Assembly: GCA_934255105.1 (NCBI GenBank)
Contig: CAKQNH010000344.1
Location: 1-5,908 of the forward strand
Direction of reading: 5' to 3'
Length of the DNA stretch: 5,908 bases
DNA from: an uncultured Pirellulaceae bacterium
Lineage (GTDB): Bacteria > Planctomycetota > Planctomycetia > Pirellulales > Pirellulaceae
Shown here piece after piece: positions 1 to 5,334 of this stretch. The stretch's first letter is position 1. Each line of letters starts with the position of its first letter. Below the pieces are notes generated by a model. It saw nothing but the letters and a program-made list of their open reading frames with translations, made no database searches and had not been told where the DNA came from. Made by a program: the position numbers and the translations under genes.

Positions 1-695
1 TCGAATTGATGGTCGCGATCGATGTGGCCTGCCAACAAACCTTTCATTAGCGCCCAGTAGCAGGCGATGGCGATATTGTGTTGGTTGCAAATATCCCGAA
101 TGGCGGCGACATGCTCGGGTTGAAACATGTTGAACGGTGGCTGCACCACGATCACCGGACACTCGGCGTGGAACTCCTGCAACTGGGCGGCGTCCACATT
201 CGACACGCCCGCATAACGCGCCCAACCCTGCTGCACGACTTGGGCAATGCCGCCCGCCGATTCAGCCACTGGAACTTGTGGATCTACCTCATGCAGGTAG
301 ATCACGTCCACGCTGTCGACTCCCAAACGGGCGCATCCCAGCTTGGCATTGGCCAGCAGCGTTTCGGGGCGGCCATCGACGATCCGTCGTCGTTGGGAGT
401 CGTAATGCGAGCCCACTTTAGTGGCTATGATCATTTCGGCGGATCGATCGCATAGAACCTGCGCCAACAGCTTATCCGCTTCGCCGGTATAACCGTAGGA
501 GAAGGCCGTGTCGAAAAAATTGATGCCCGCATCGATGGCAGCGTGCAGCGTGGCCAAACTGTCCGCATCGTTGACCTCGAGGGACGACACACCGGCAATT
601 GGCCAACAGCCAAACCCGACGGGACTAACCCATAAGTCCGAATTGCCCAGTTGTCGACGCGGAGGTTGGTCTGCGGTGGTGGCGTTCTGTGTCAT
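1..695 (-). CDS. Aldo/keto reductase, C-terminus cut off by window edge
   Basis: This is a cytosolic NAD(P)H-dependent oxidoreductase of the aldo/keto reductase superfamily, expected to reduce an aldehyde or ketone; the substrate cannot be read from the sequence. The 231 visible residues are the first three quarters of a protein usually 310-330 long. The TIM-barrel tetrad is present: Asp62 and Tyr67 in INFFDTAFSYG, Lys93 in IIATKVGSHY, and His135 in VIYLHEVDP. The N-terminal RRQLGNSDLWVSPVGFGCW block and the later YAGVSNVDAAQL block are also typical. I chose ATG at 695; an in-frame ATG at 719, inside the last 16-bp repeat copy, would add eight residues, and a TGA at 734-732 blocks further extension. 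Neither start has a clear Shine-Dalgarno sequence. The family call is firm; the exact start and the substrate are open. Confidence 0.93.
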   Translation of the reverse strand, partial: MTQNATTADQPPRRQLGNSDLWVSPVGFGCWPIAGVSSLEVNDADSLATLHAAIDAGINFFDTAFSYGYTGEADKLLAQVLCDRSAEMIIATKVGSHYDSQRRRIVDGRPETLLANAKLGCARLGVDSVDVIYLHEVDPQVPVAESAGGIAQVVQQGWARYAGVSNVDAAQLQEFHAECPVIVVQPPFNMFQPEHVAAIRDICNQHNIAIACYWALMKGLLAGHIDRDHQF

Positions 696-710
696 GCTTG
701 CTCGATCTTT

Positions 711-865
711 ACGAATCATTGGCTTTACGAATCATTGGCTTTACGAATCATTGGCTTTACGAATCATTGGCTTTACGAATCATTGGCCTTACGAATCATT
801 GGTCTTACGAATCATTGGCTGACAAATCATTGACTTATGAATGGTTGACTTATGAATGGTTGGCC
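711..865. repeat. 16-bp tandem repeat array upstream of the aldo/keto reductase
   Basis: Four identical copies of ACGAATCATTGGCTTT start at 711, 727, 743 and 759. Copies at 775 (ending CCTT) and 791 (ending TCTT) each differ slightly. From 807 the unit shortens to 15 bp and diverges: 807-821, 822-836 and 837-851, with a partial unit at 852-865. The array fills most of the gap between the ribonuclease stop and the reductase start, so it sits in the reductase's leader or promoter on the minus strand. Each copy carries an ATG on the minus strand, but 16 is not a multiple of three, so the open frames that cross it are by-products. The copies are graded: identical beside the reductase and decayed at the far end, which suggests expansion from the reductase side. 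Confidence 0.95.
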
Positions 866-912
866 AACGGCCATAGTCAATCGGAGCTCACCCATGGAAT
901 ACGGCCGTCGGC
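861..912. other. Two short GGCC inverted repeats downstream of the ribonuclease gene
   Basis: TGGCC-AAC-GGCCA lies at 861-873 and GGCCG-T-CGGCC at 902-912, both just past the 3' end of the ribonuclease gene. Either could fold in the transcript, but neither is followed by a T-run on the minus strand, so a standard intrinsic terminator is not supported. Confidence 0.35.
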
Positions 913-937
913 CAAAAAACGTCGCTTTCCCGAACTA

Positions 938-2266
938 CTAGACAACTGTGTAGCCCCGTTTTTGCAGTTCCGCGGTGAGCGCGGCTTGCGGCTGCTCTTC
1001 ACCGTGCACTAAACGAATCGCTTTGGGACGCTCGGCCATCCCCTCGACAAACCGCAGCAGATCGGACTGGTCCGCATGGGCCGAATAGCCGCTTAACTTG
1101 TGGACCTGAGCCTTGATGTCGTAGCGTTTGCCGTCCAGTCTGACCCAGTCGCTGTCTTGGATATAACGTCCCGGCGTTCCGACGGCTTGATAGCCGACAA
1201 AGAGTATATCCGTCGTGGGATTTCCGATGAACTCCTTGAGGTAGTTGACCACTCGGCCGCCGGCGCACATGCCACTAGCGGCAATTACGATGGCTGGCAA
1301 TTTAGAGTCTTTCAAGTATTGGACGGTATCGAGGTGTTCGCTATGTTCATCGATCTGAACTAAGTTATTGAACACCAGTGGTTGATTGTCATAGGTCAAC
1401 ACCTGCTTGGCTTCGTCATCCCAGTATTCTCGCAAATCGTTGTAGATCTCGGTGAAACGCGAGGCCAGCGGCGAGTCGACCAAGACATCCACGGCGCGCA
1501 TCAGCGAGCAGCCTTGGCGCTTTTCAACGCGCGCGAATATCTCATTCAGTTCGTACAGCAGTTCCTGCGTGCGGCCCAGGCTAAAGGCTGGGATAATAGT
1601 CACTCCTTTGTCTTCCAACGTGCGACAGATTAGCTTTTCTAGCTGCGCGGTGCGCTCTTCGCGACCGACGTGATTGCGATCGCCATAAGTGCTCTCAAGG
1701 ACCAAGAAGTCGGCCCGTTCGGGACTCTGTGGATCCTTCAGCAGCGGTTGATGGCGACTGCCCAGATCGCCGCTAAATACAAACCGCTCCCCCGCGTGTT
1801 CGACTTCCACCACGGCCGATCCCAAAATGTGACCGGCTGGCATCAATCGCAGGCGAATGCCACCGTCAATCTTGTGCCACTTCGCGTAAGCCAGCGGGCG
1901 AATGTGCTTGCGCAGGTCCACCAGAAATCGCTCTATCAAGCGTTTGTTGCGAGTCACGCCCACGCGCATGGCATCCTCCAGCATCAAGGGTAGGAGCTTG
2001 GCCGATGGTGGGCTGCAATAGATCGGCCCACTAAAGCCGGCGGCCATCAGATACGGAATGCGTCCCACATGGTCTAAGTGGACGTGCGTGACGATCAACC
2101 CGCCAACACTGTCGATCGGGAATTCGATCTTCTCCTGATCGCGTCCCTTGGCTTCATTGCCTTGAAAATATCCGCAGTCGATCAACAGCGATCGGGACTC
2201 GTTGATAACCAGTTGATGACACGAGCCGGTTACGCCAGGATAGGCTCCGTGGTGGACAACGTGCAT
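938..2266 (-). CDS. Metallo-beta-lactamase/beta-CASP ribonuclease (CPSF73/YSH1-like)
   Basis: This is a predicted cytosolic zinc-dependent ribonuclease of 442 residues, the usual size for bacterial and archaeal YSH1-like (COG1236) proteins. Family members cut RNA as endonucleases and/or 5'-3' exonucleases. Metal-binding motifs are complete: TGSCHQ near residue 13, THVHLDH at 60-66, AGHILGS with His146, and FSGDLGS with Asp167. The beta-CASP motifs follow: LESTYGDR with Glu191 (motif A), SGYSAHAD with His397 (motif B) and LVHGE with His421 (motif C). A histidine at motif C is typical of RNA-acting members. The central SGMCAGGRVVNYL block fits the beta-CASP/RMMBL region. The frame stays open upstream to 2416, but that overlaps the DJ-1 gene. 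ATG 2266 is preferred because AGGAA lies 6 nt upstream and the protein then begins at the conserved first strand. It is probably the last gene of the TPR/DJ-1 operon. Family certain; physiological RNA target unknown. Confidence 0.95.
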   Translation of the reverse strand: MHVVHHGAYPGVTGSCHQLVINESRSLLIDCGYFQGNEAKGRDQEKIEFPIDSVGGLIVTHVHLDHVGRIPYLMAAGFSGPIYCSPPSAKLLPLMLEDAMRVGVTRNKRLIERFLVDLRKHIRPLAYAKWHKIDGGIRLRLMPAGHILGSAVVEVEHAGERFVFSGDLGSRHQPLLKDPQSPERADFLVLESTYGDRNHVGREERTAQLEKLICRTLEDKGVTIIPAFSLGRTQELLYELNEIFARVEKRQGCSLMRAVDVLVDSPLASRFTEIYNDLREYWDDEAKQVLTYDNQPLVFNNLVQIDEHSEHLDTVQYLKDSKLPAIVIAASGMCAGGRVVNYLKEFIGNPTTDILFVGYQAVGTPGRYIQDSDWVRLDGKRYDIKAQVHKLSGYSAHADQSDLLRFVEGMAERPKAIRLVHGEEQPQAALTAELQKRGYTVV

Positions 2267-2272
2267 CAATGA

Positions 2273-2277
2273 TTCCT
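2273..2277 (-). promoter_or_regulatory. Ribosome binding site of the ribonuclease gene
   Basis: On the minus strand AGGAA lies 6 nt before ATG 2266. It decides the start against the 50-residue upstream extension, which would overlap the preceding gene and lacks the family's N-terminus. Confidence 0.7.
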
Positions 2278-2332
2278 GTTTGTGAGTGGAGCAGGATAGC
2301 CCGCGACGGAAGTGTTGGGAAAGATAGTAGCT

Positions 2333-2361
2333 GGCTGCAGTGGGCCGGCCCCGCTGCAGCC
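2333..2361 (-). other. Strong nested hairpin between the DJ-1 and ribonuclease genes
   Basis: GGCTGCAG at 2333-2340 pairs perfectly with CTGCAGCC at 2354-2361 (8 bp). Between them GGGCCGGCCC at 2342-2351 can add an inner GGG/CCC stem. It lies 12 nt past the DJ-1 stop and about 66 nt before the ribonuclease start. No T-run follows on the minus strand, so it is not a classical terminator; an RNA processing, stability or attenuation element is more plausible. The pairing is seen; the role is inferred. Confidence 0.6.
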
Positions 2362-2373
2362 CCACAACAGCAG

Positions 2374-2940
2374 CTAGGACGCAGCGGTGGACATCATCGC
2401 GATCAAGCTGCGACAAAAGTCCGGCAGATCATCTGGGCGACGACTGCTGATCGAATTGCGGTCTACTACTACCGCAGCATCTTCATACAAACCGCCAGCA
2501 TTGATCAGATCATCTTTGATCCCCGGCGAACCGGTAACGCGCAGGCCATTGTAAATACCGGCAGAGATGGGAATCCATCCGCCGTGGCAGATGGCCGCCA
2601 CGGGCTTTCCAGCGGCAAAGCACTCGCGGACCAGATCCAAAACTTTCTGCAGTCGCCGCAGGCGATCGGGCATGAAGCCACCCGGTATCACCAGCGCGTC
2701 AAAATCGGCCGAATTCACCGAGTCGATCGTCACATCCGGGCGGCACGGATAGCCGTGCTTGCCGGCATACTCGGCCCCAGCCTGCTCACCAGCAACTACC
2801 ACGCTGGCACCGGCTTCGATCAAACGCAATTTGGGATACCACAATTCCAGATCTTCGTAGATATCACCGGTAAAAAACAAAACTCGTTTGCCCTCCAGGG
2901 GCAGCGGCAAGTCGTCCGCATTGGCTGTACGTTTTACCAT
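2374..2940 (-). CDS. DJ-1/PfpI family protein (PfpI-like)
   Basis: This 188-residue cytosolic protein belongs to the DJ-1/ThiJ/PfpI superfamily and is closest to the PfpI/YhbO type, variously described as an intracellular protease, a deglycase/glyoxalase or a stress protein. The nucleophile elbow is AICHGGW with Cys118 followed by His119. The acidic residue that contacts the cysteine is in YEDLELWYP, where Glu29 aligns with the conserved Glu of PfpI. Other family blocks are GKHGY (60-64), DALVIPGG (81-88), GKPVAAICHG (111-120) and PGIKDDLINAG (139-149). About 15 extra N-terminal residues precede the first strand (RVLFFTGD). The start lies 2 nt after the TPR gene stop, and GGAGG sits 13 nt upstream inside that gene, so translation is probably coupled. 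The biochemical activity is debated for the whole family and cannot be settled here. Confidence 0.93.
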   Translation of the reverse strand: MVKRTANADDLPLPLEGKRVLFFTGDIYEDLELWYPKLRLIEAGASVVVAGEQAGAEYAGKHGYPCRPDVTIDSVNSADFDALVIPGGFMPDRLRRLQKVLDLVRECFAAGKPVAAICHGGWIPISAGIYNGLRVTGSPGIKDDLINAGGLYEDAAVVVDRNSISSRRPDDLPDFCRSLIAMMSTAAS

Positions 2941-2942
2941 CG

Positions 2943-3281
2943 TTACTTCATCGCCTCCAAACGTCGCGACTCGGCCATGGCATCTTCGGCCAGTTGAATG
3001 TACTTGTGCTCCTGAGTACCTGCGAACGCGCGTTGGTAGGTAACGCTCAAAGCAGTAAAGTTGAATGCCTCGTTGGGTTCAAGCTGGCAAGTTTTTTCGC
3101 CGTGCGCGATAGCCTCTGCATGTTTGCCTTGCAAAGTGCAGATGCGTCCCAGCGTCAGATGGGTCAGAATATGATTCGGGTCTGTGGCCAAAATTTCATT
3201 GAGCAATACGACTGCTTCGTCAAGCTTCCCTTGATCCTTCAGTTTTTCAGCGGCATTGTACTTTTGTATGGTGTCGGTCAT
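2943..3281 (-). CDS. Small tetratricopeptide-repeat (TPR) protein
   Basis: This is a 112-residue soluble protein made almost entirely of TPR helices, a protein-interaction scaffold with no catalytic motif. Repeat 1 covers about residues 5-36 (AEKLKDQGKLDEAVVLLNEIL..DP), repeat 2 about 38-71 (LTLGRICTLQGKHAEAIAHGEK..EP), and a looser third unit about 73-106 contains ALSVTYQRAF. There is no signal peptide or membrane segment. The start is chosen at ATG 3281 (MTDTIQKYNAAEK), 12 nt after a strong AGGAGG. ATG 3293 would abut that ribosome binding site with no spacing and add MTED. The open frame reaching 3341 is an unsupported upstream extension. It is the first gene of the apparent TPR/DJ-1/ribonuclease operon. 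I recall similar small TPR proteins in planctomycetes but could not check this. Confidence 0.88.
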   Translation of the reverse strand: MTDTIQKYNAAEKLKDQGKLDEAVVLLNEILATDPNHILTHLTLGRICTLQGKHAEAIAHGEKTCQLEPNEAFNFTALSVTYQRAFAGTQEHKYIQLAEDAMAESRRLEAMK

Positions 3282-3293
3282 GTCTTCAGTCAT

Positions 3294-3299
3294 CCTCCT
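3294..3299 (-). promoter_or_regulatory. AGGAGG ribosome binding site of the TPR gene
   Basis: A perfect AGGAGG on the minus strand directly touches ATG 3293 and lies 12 nt from ATG 3281. Zero spacing is normally non-functional, so it argues for initiation at 3281 with a slightly long spacer. Confidence 0.65.
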
Positions 3300-3346
3300 G
3301 GGTTCGCAATCAAAATCGGTACGCACTACTAAACATACCACGAAAT

Positions 3347-3364
3347 GGTGAATTACGAATCACC
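3347..3364. promoter_or_regulatory. Possible operator: GGTGA/TCACC inverted repeat
   Basis: GGTGA at 3347-3351 and TCACC at 3360-3364 form an inverted repeat with an 8-nt spacer, about 66 nt upstream of the TPR start. It overlaps TTACGAATCA (3353-3362), a ten-base match to the 16-bp repeats at 711-865. The position suits a regulator site for the operon, but the arms are short, so confidence is low. Confidence 0.25.
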
Positions 3365-3476
3365 CGCGCATCCCGCCTGGGCTGTGAATTCCTACGCAAA
3401 GGAACTAACCCCATGTTTCGGCAATCCGCATGGCCCAGAGCCTAGTACTCCGTCTAGCTTTAATATCGGGGTAGAG

Positions 3477-3637
3477 TGTAGAGCAGTTGTCCCAACTGCT
3501 TCGGAAACGGTTGGGGCAACCGTTCTACAGAAAACGGTTGGGGCAACCGTTCTACAGAAAACGGTTGAGACAACCGTTCTACAGAAAACGGTTGGGGCAA
3601 CCGTTCTACAGAAAACGGTTGGGACAACCGTTCTACA
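3477..3637. repeat. REP-like hairpin array, six GTAG-footed palindromes
   Basis: One right-facing hairpin is followed by five left-facing ones. The first has GTAG at 3478-3481, arm AGCAGTTG at 3482-3489, loop TCC, and arm CAACTGCT at 3493-3500. The others repeat every 27 bp from 3506, 3533, 3560, 3587 and 3614. Each has AACGGTTG, a 3-nt loop (GGG, GGG, AGA, GGG, GGA) and CAACCGTT followed by CTAC, which is GTAG on the minus strand at the 5' foot of the stem. A GTAG-type tetranucleotide next to a short palindrome is the hallmark of REP elements handled by REP-associated tyrosine transposases (RAYT/TnpA-REP). A facing pair plus copies resembles a BIME. The array lies in the 3' region of the YjbQ gene and upstream of the TPR operon, so it may also shape mRNA ends. 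No transposase lies in the window. The class assignment is inference from architecture. Confidence 0.85.
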
Positions 3638-3700
3638 ATTAAGACTGCAACCCCAAGATCTAGTCTGGACAGATCTCTAGGCGAATTCCACTGCCATTGA

Positions 3701-3714
3701 AGCCTTGCAAGGCT
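3701..3714. other. Perfect 14-bp palindrome at the YjbQ gene stop
   Basis: AGCCTTGCAAGGCT is fully self-complementary and overlaps the first two bases of the YjbQ stop codon (3713-3715 on the minus strand). No T-run follows on either strand. It could be a weak hairpin at the transcript end or a protein-binding site. Confidence 0.45.
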
Positions 3715-4144
3715 ATAAATCTACAGCCTGTCCGTGGATGGTTGCGAGCACTTTTCGGGATCCGCCGCGATTGCGATGCTCGCACAGGTAGATTCCTTGC
3801 CAAGTCCCCAGGACGAGTCTGCCGTCGCGAATAGGAATCGTCAGCGACACCCCCAGCAGCGACGACTTGACATGCGCCGGCATATCGTCGGGGCCCTCCA
3901 CCGTATGCACCAACGACAGGCCACGCTCTGGCACCAAGTGGTTGAAGCAGGTCTCCATGTCCACGCGCACATCGGGGTCGGCATTCTCGTTGATAGTCAG
4001 TCCCGCCGACGTATGCAGCAAGAATAGATGCATCAGGCCAATGTCAATTTGGCTAAGCTGCGGTATCCCATGCACTATCTCTTCGGTCACTAAATGGAAG
4101 CCACGCGGCTTGGGCGATAGTCGGAACTCGTGTTGCAACCACAT
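3713..4144 (-). CDS. yjbQ: YjbQ/UPF0047 family protein
   Basis: This is a 143-residue cytosolic protein of the YjbQ/UPF0047 family, close to the usual 130-140. Family members are small trimeric beta proteins with a histidine-rich metal or phosphate pocket; E. coli YjbQ has been reported to have low thiamine-phosphate synthase activity, so databases call it secondary thiamine-phosphate synthase. Diagnostic blocks appear in order: RGFHLVTEEI (14-23), LLHTSAGLTINENADPDV (42-59), HTVEGPDDMPAHVKSSLLG (80-98) and the signature around LVLGTWQGIYLCEHRNRG (110-127). Conserved histidines are at 44, 80, 91 and 123. ATG 4144 is chosen because AAGGG lies 9 nt upstream and MWLQHEFRLSPKPRGFH matches the family N-terminus. 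A TTG at 4171 would add nine residues without support. It is separated from the TPR operon by the REP-like array and is probably a separate unit. Confidence 0.95.
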   Translation of the reverse strand: MWLQHEFRLSPKPRGFHLVTEEIVHGIPQLSQIDIGLMHLFLLHTSAGLTINENADPDVRVDMETCFNHLVPERGLSLVHTVEGPDDMPAHVKSSLLGVSLTIPIRDGRLVLGTWQGIYLCEHRNRGGSRKVLATIHGQAVDL

Positions 4145-4523
4145 TGAAATATTCCCTTGGATAGTTTTCAAAATACAAAGTGTCTAGCAATCCCCATACG
4201 GGCTAGGCGATTTCAGAAAAGTTTCTAGTGACCGATTGTCGCACCTCTAATCCTTCGGCATAGCAGTGCGAGTCTACTTGTCGTCGCTCAGTCGAAATTG
4301 ACCAGCCCACTTGACACGCAGCTCCGATGGAACAAATCGCTCCATAAACAACGACGCAGGGGAGAGAGCGCAACATCGATTACATACGTCCCCCAGCGAC
4401 CGCCCGTCGCAGCCGCGATGCTCGGCAAACTCTCGCTGACCCAGCGCGCAGGATTTGTGAGACCAGCGCGACGCCTAGAGCAAGCAGTATCGGCCAGACG
4501 CGTTGAAATTGCGGAAAAAATTC
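4145..4523. other. Long intergenic stretch, no convincing gene
   Basis: This is the left part of the gap between the divergent YjbQ gene and the 75-residue protein gene. Open frames on both strands (4298-4546 plus, 4380-4610 minus) lack ribosome binding sites and family-like sequence. Small inverted repeats occur, such as CTAGC at 4184-4188 with GCTAG at 4202-4206. The YjbQ promoter must lie here, but I could not pick one out with confidence. No tRNA or recognisable RNA gene was seen. Confidence 0.5.
4154..4158 (-). promoter_or_regulatory. Ribosome binding site of the YjbQ gene
   Basis: AAGGG on the minus strand lies 9 nt before ATG 4144 and supports this start over the upstream TTG at 4171. 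Confidence 0.6.
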
Positions 4524-4551
4524 TTGACTTCGCTCCCCAAGCGTGAATAAT
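4524..4551 (+). promoter_or_regulatory. Probable sigma70-type promoter for the 75-residue protein gene
   Basis: A -35 box TTGACT (4524-4529) and a -10 box AATAAT (4546-4551) are separated by 16 bp, each five of six to consensus. Transcription would start near 4558 and give a leader of about 130 nt before ATG 4687. A second -10-like TACAAT lies at 4569-4574 without a matching -35. Confidence 0.5.
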
Positions 4552-4594
4552 CGCATCTGTTGTCGACCTACAATCAAGTAGTGACTTCGTCGGT

Positions 4595-4609
4595 TGAATT
4601 CAAAATTCA
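4595..4609. promoter_or_regulatory. AT-rich inverted repeat in the leader of the 75-residue protein gene
   Basis: TGAATT-CAA-AATTCA is a perfect 6-bp inverted repeat with a 3-nt centre, about 37 nt downstream of the predicted transcription start. It could be a regulator site or a weak hairpin; nothing else supports a role. Confidence 0.25.
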
Positions 4610-4674
4610 TTTCGCGAACGCTCGCTAATCAAAAAATAATCAATCATCTTTCCAAGCCACAGAAGCAAAGCACA

Positions 4675-4680
4675 GAGGAG
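4675..4680 (+). promoter_or_regulatory. Ribosome binding site of the 75-residue protein gene
   Basis: GAGGAG lies 6 nt before ATG 4687. It fixes the start and excludes the open extension back to 4594. Confidence 0.85.
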
Positions 4681-4686
4681 AATTTT

Positions 4687-4914
4687 ATGAGCGACGTTTG
4701 CAAGAATGTCTTCGAAGCCATCTTGAAGTATGGACACGACGAAGACTTCGATCCCGCGATCAATGAAGACTTCCAACCAACCGACGCGCCAGCCGGTTCG
4801 GCTGAGAAGATCGAGATCCTGCGTCTACGTGTCGGCGATGGCCAACCATTGTGGCACCGCGACGACCGCGTCGACTACGCAGGTTTGACCGGCGTGATCC
4901 GCCCACGCGAATAA
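4687..4914 (+). CDS. Small acidic protein of unknown function, 75 residues
   Basis: I do not recognise a named family. The start is well supported by GAGGAG at 6-nt spacing, and the gene ends 50 nt before a clear intrinsic terminator, so it is very likely a real single-gene transcript. Residues 1-32 begin with a probable helix (CKNVFEAILKYG) and continue into an acidic stretch (HDEDFDPAINEDFQP). Residues 33-40 are a Pro/Ala/Gly linker. A second basic-amphipathic helix, AEKIEILRLRV (39-49), leads to GQPLWHRDDRVDYAGL (52-67) and a short GVIRPRE tail. There is one cysteine (Cys5), no signal peptide and no membrane segment. From memory, the EKI..L..RV..GQPLWH.DD pattern recurs in small planctomycete proteins, perhaps as a lineage-specific conserved module, but this is unverified. 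Neighbours do not suggest a job. Confidence 0.88.
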   Translation: MSDVCKNVFEAILKYGHDEDFDPAINEDFQPTDAPAGSAEKIEILRLRVGDGQPLWHRDDRVDYAGLTGVIRPRE

Positions 4915-4964
4915 ATGCGCTTGCGGCTTAGGCTTATAGGCCGAGAACGCTTTGGATCATCAAT

Positions 4965-4999
4965 GCGGCCCGAGTCACAACTCTGGCCGCTTTTTTTTT
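4965..4999 (+). terminator. Intrinsic terminator of the 75-residue protein gene
   Basis: GCGGCC at 4965-4970 pairs with GGCCGC at 4985-4990. After one mismatch, GAG (4972-4974) pairs with CTC (4981-4983), closing a TCACAA loop. Nine T residues at 4991-4999 follow directly. This is a canonical Rho-independent terminator reading rightwards. Confidence 0.93.
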
Positions 5000-5334
5000 G
5001 TGACGCCACGAGCTAAAAGACTCTGATGATTAAGCTCGAGGGAATTTAAGCGACTAGCCGCAGGTGCCGCGCCAACCATGATTAGCCCGCGCTGGAATTA
5101 CTCGCAAGCACCACCCAGAGATACGACAAGTCGCCGCAATCCAAGGTCGCTGATTCCGATCACGGGCATCCGTCGCCTAGTTAATTCGGCTACAATAAAG
5201 GGGTGACCCCACCGCGTTTTCTACTGCTCCCCCTCCGTAGTCAAGCTATGCAGCGCACCCAGTCGAGCTTCCGCTTTTTTGCCGGGACGATAAGTCTGCC
5301 TCAAAGACTCGTATATCTTCGGCAGTGTCTTGGC
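5000..5334. other. Intergenic and leader region of the cytochrome-type gene
   Basis: No gene is seen in 5000-5247. A -10-like TACAAT at 5191-5196 lies just before a palindrome GGGGT-G-ACCCC at 5200-5210, which would overlap the transcription start; no good -35 box is visible. The stretch 5248-5334 is open in the frame of the next gene and may be its N-terminus if ATG 5248 is used. Confidence 0.4.

Noticed and set aside
508..833. Open frames with repeated NHWLYESLALRIIGF-type peptides.
   Set aside because: They arise from the 16-bp tandem units, which cycle through all three frames every 48 bp, and they overlap the reductase gene on the other strand.
2267..2416. A 50-residue N-terminal extension of the ribonuclease.
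   Set aside because: It overlaps the end of the DJ-1 gene and crosses the hairpin spacer, while ATG 2266 has AGGAA at 6 nt and the family N-terminus.
2269..2997. A 242-codon plus-strand frame opposite the DJ-1 gene.
   Set aside because: It is antisense to a complete, motif-bearing DJ-1/PfpI gene and shows no family features of its own.
3477..3637. A CRISPR array.
   Set aside because: The period is only 27 bp with no unique spacers, the repeats are near-perfect palindromes over most of their length, and no cas genes are present.
3345..3680. Open frame of 111 codons with a nine-residue repeat (ATVLQKTVG-like).
   Set aside because: It is produced by the 27-bp REP-like repeats, whose period is a multiple of three. 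It has no ribosome binding site and the palindromic DNA explains the pattern.
4298..4546. Plus-strand frame of 82 codons.
   Set aside because: It begins with TTG and no ribosome binding site, and shows no recognisable motif.
4380..4610. Minus-strand frame of 76 codons with a hydrophobic segment near WPILLALGVALVSQIL.
   Set aside because: Neither ATG (4610 or 4556) has a ribosome binding site, the C-terminal half is low-complexity Arg/Ala, and it overlaps the leader of the well-supported plus-strand gene.
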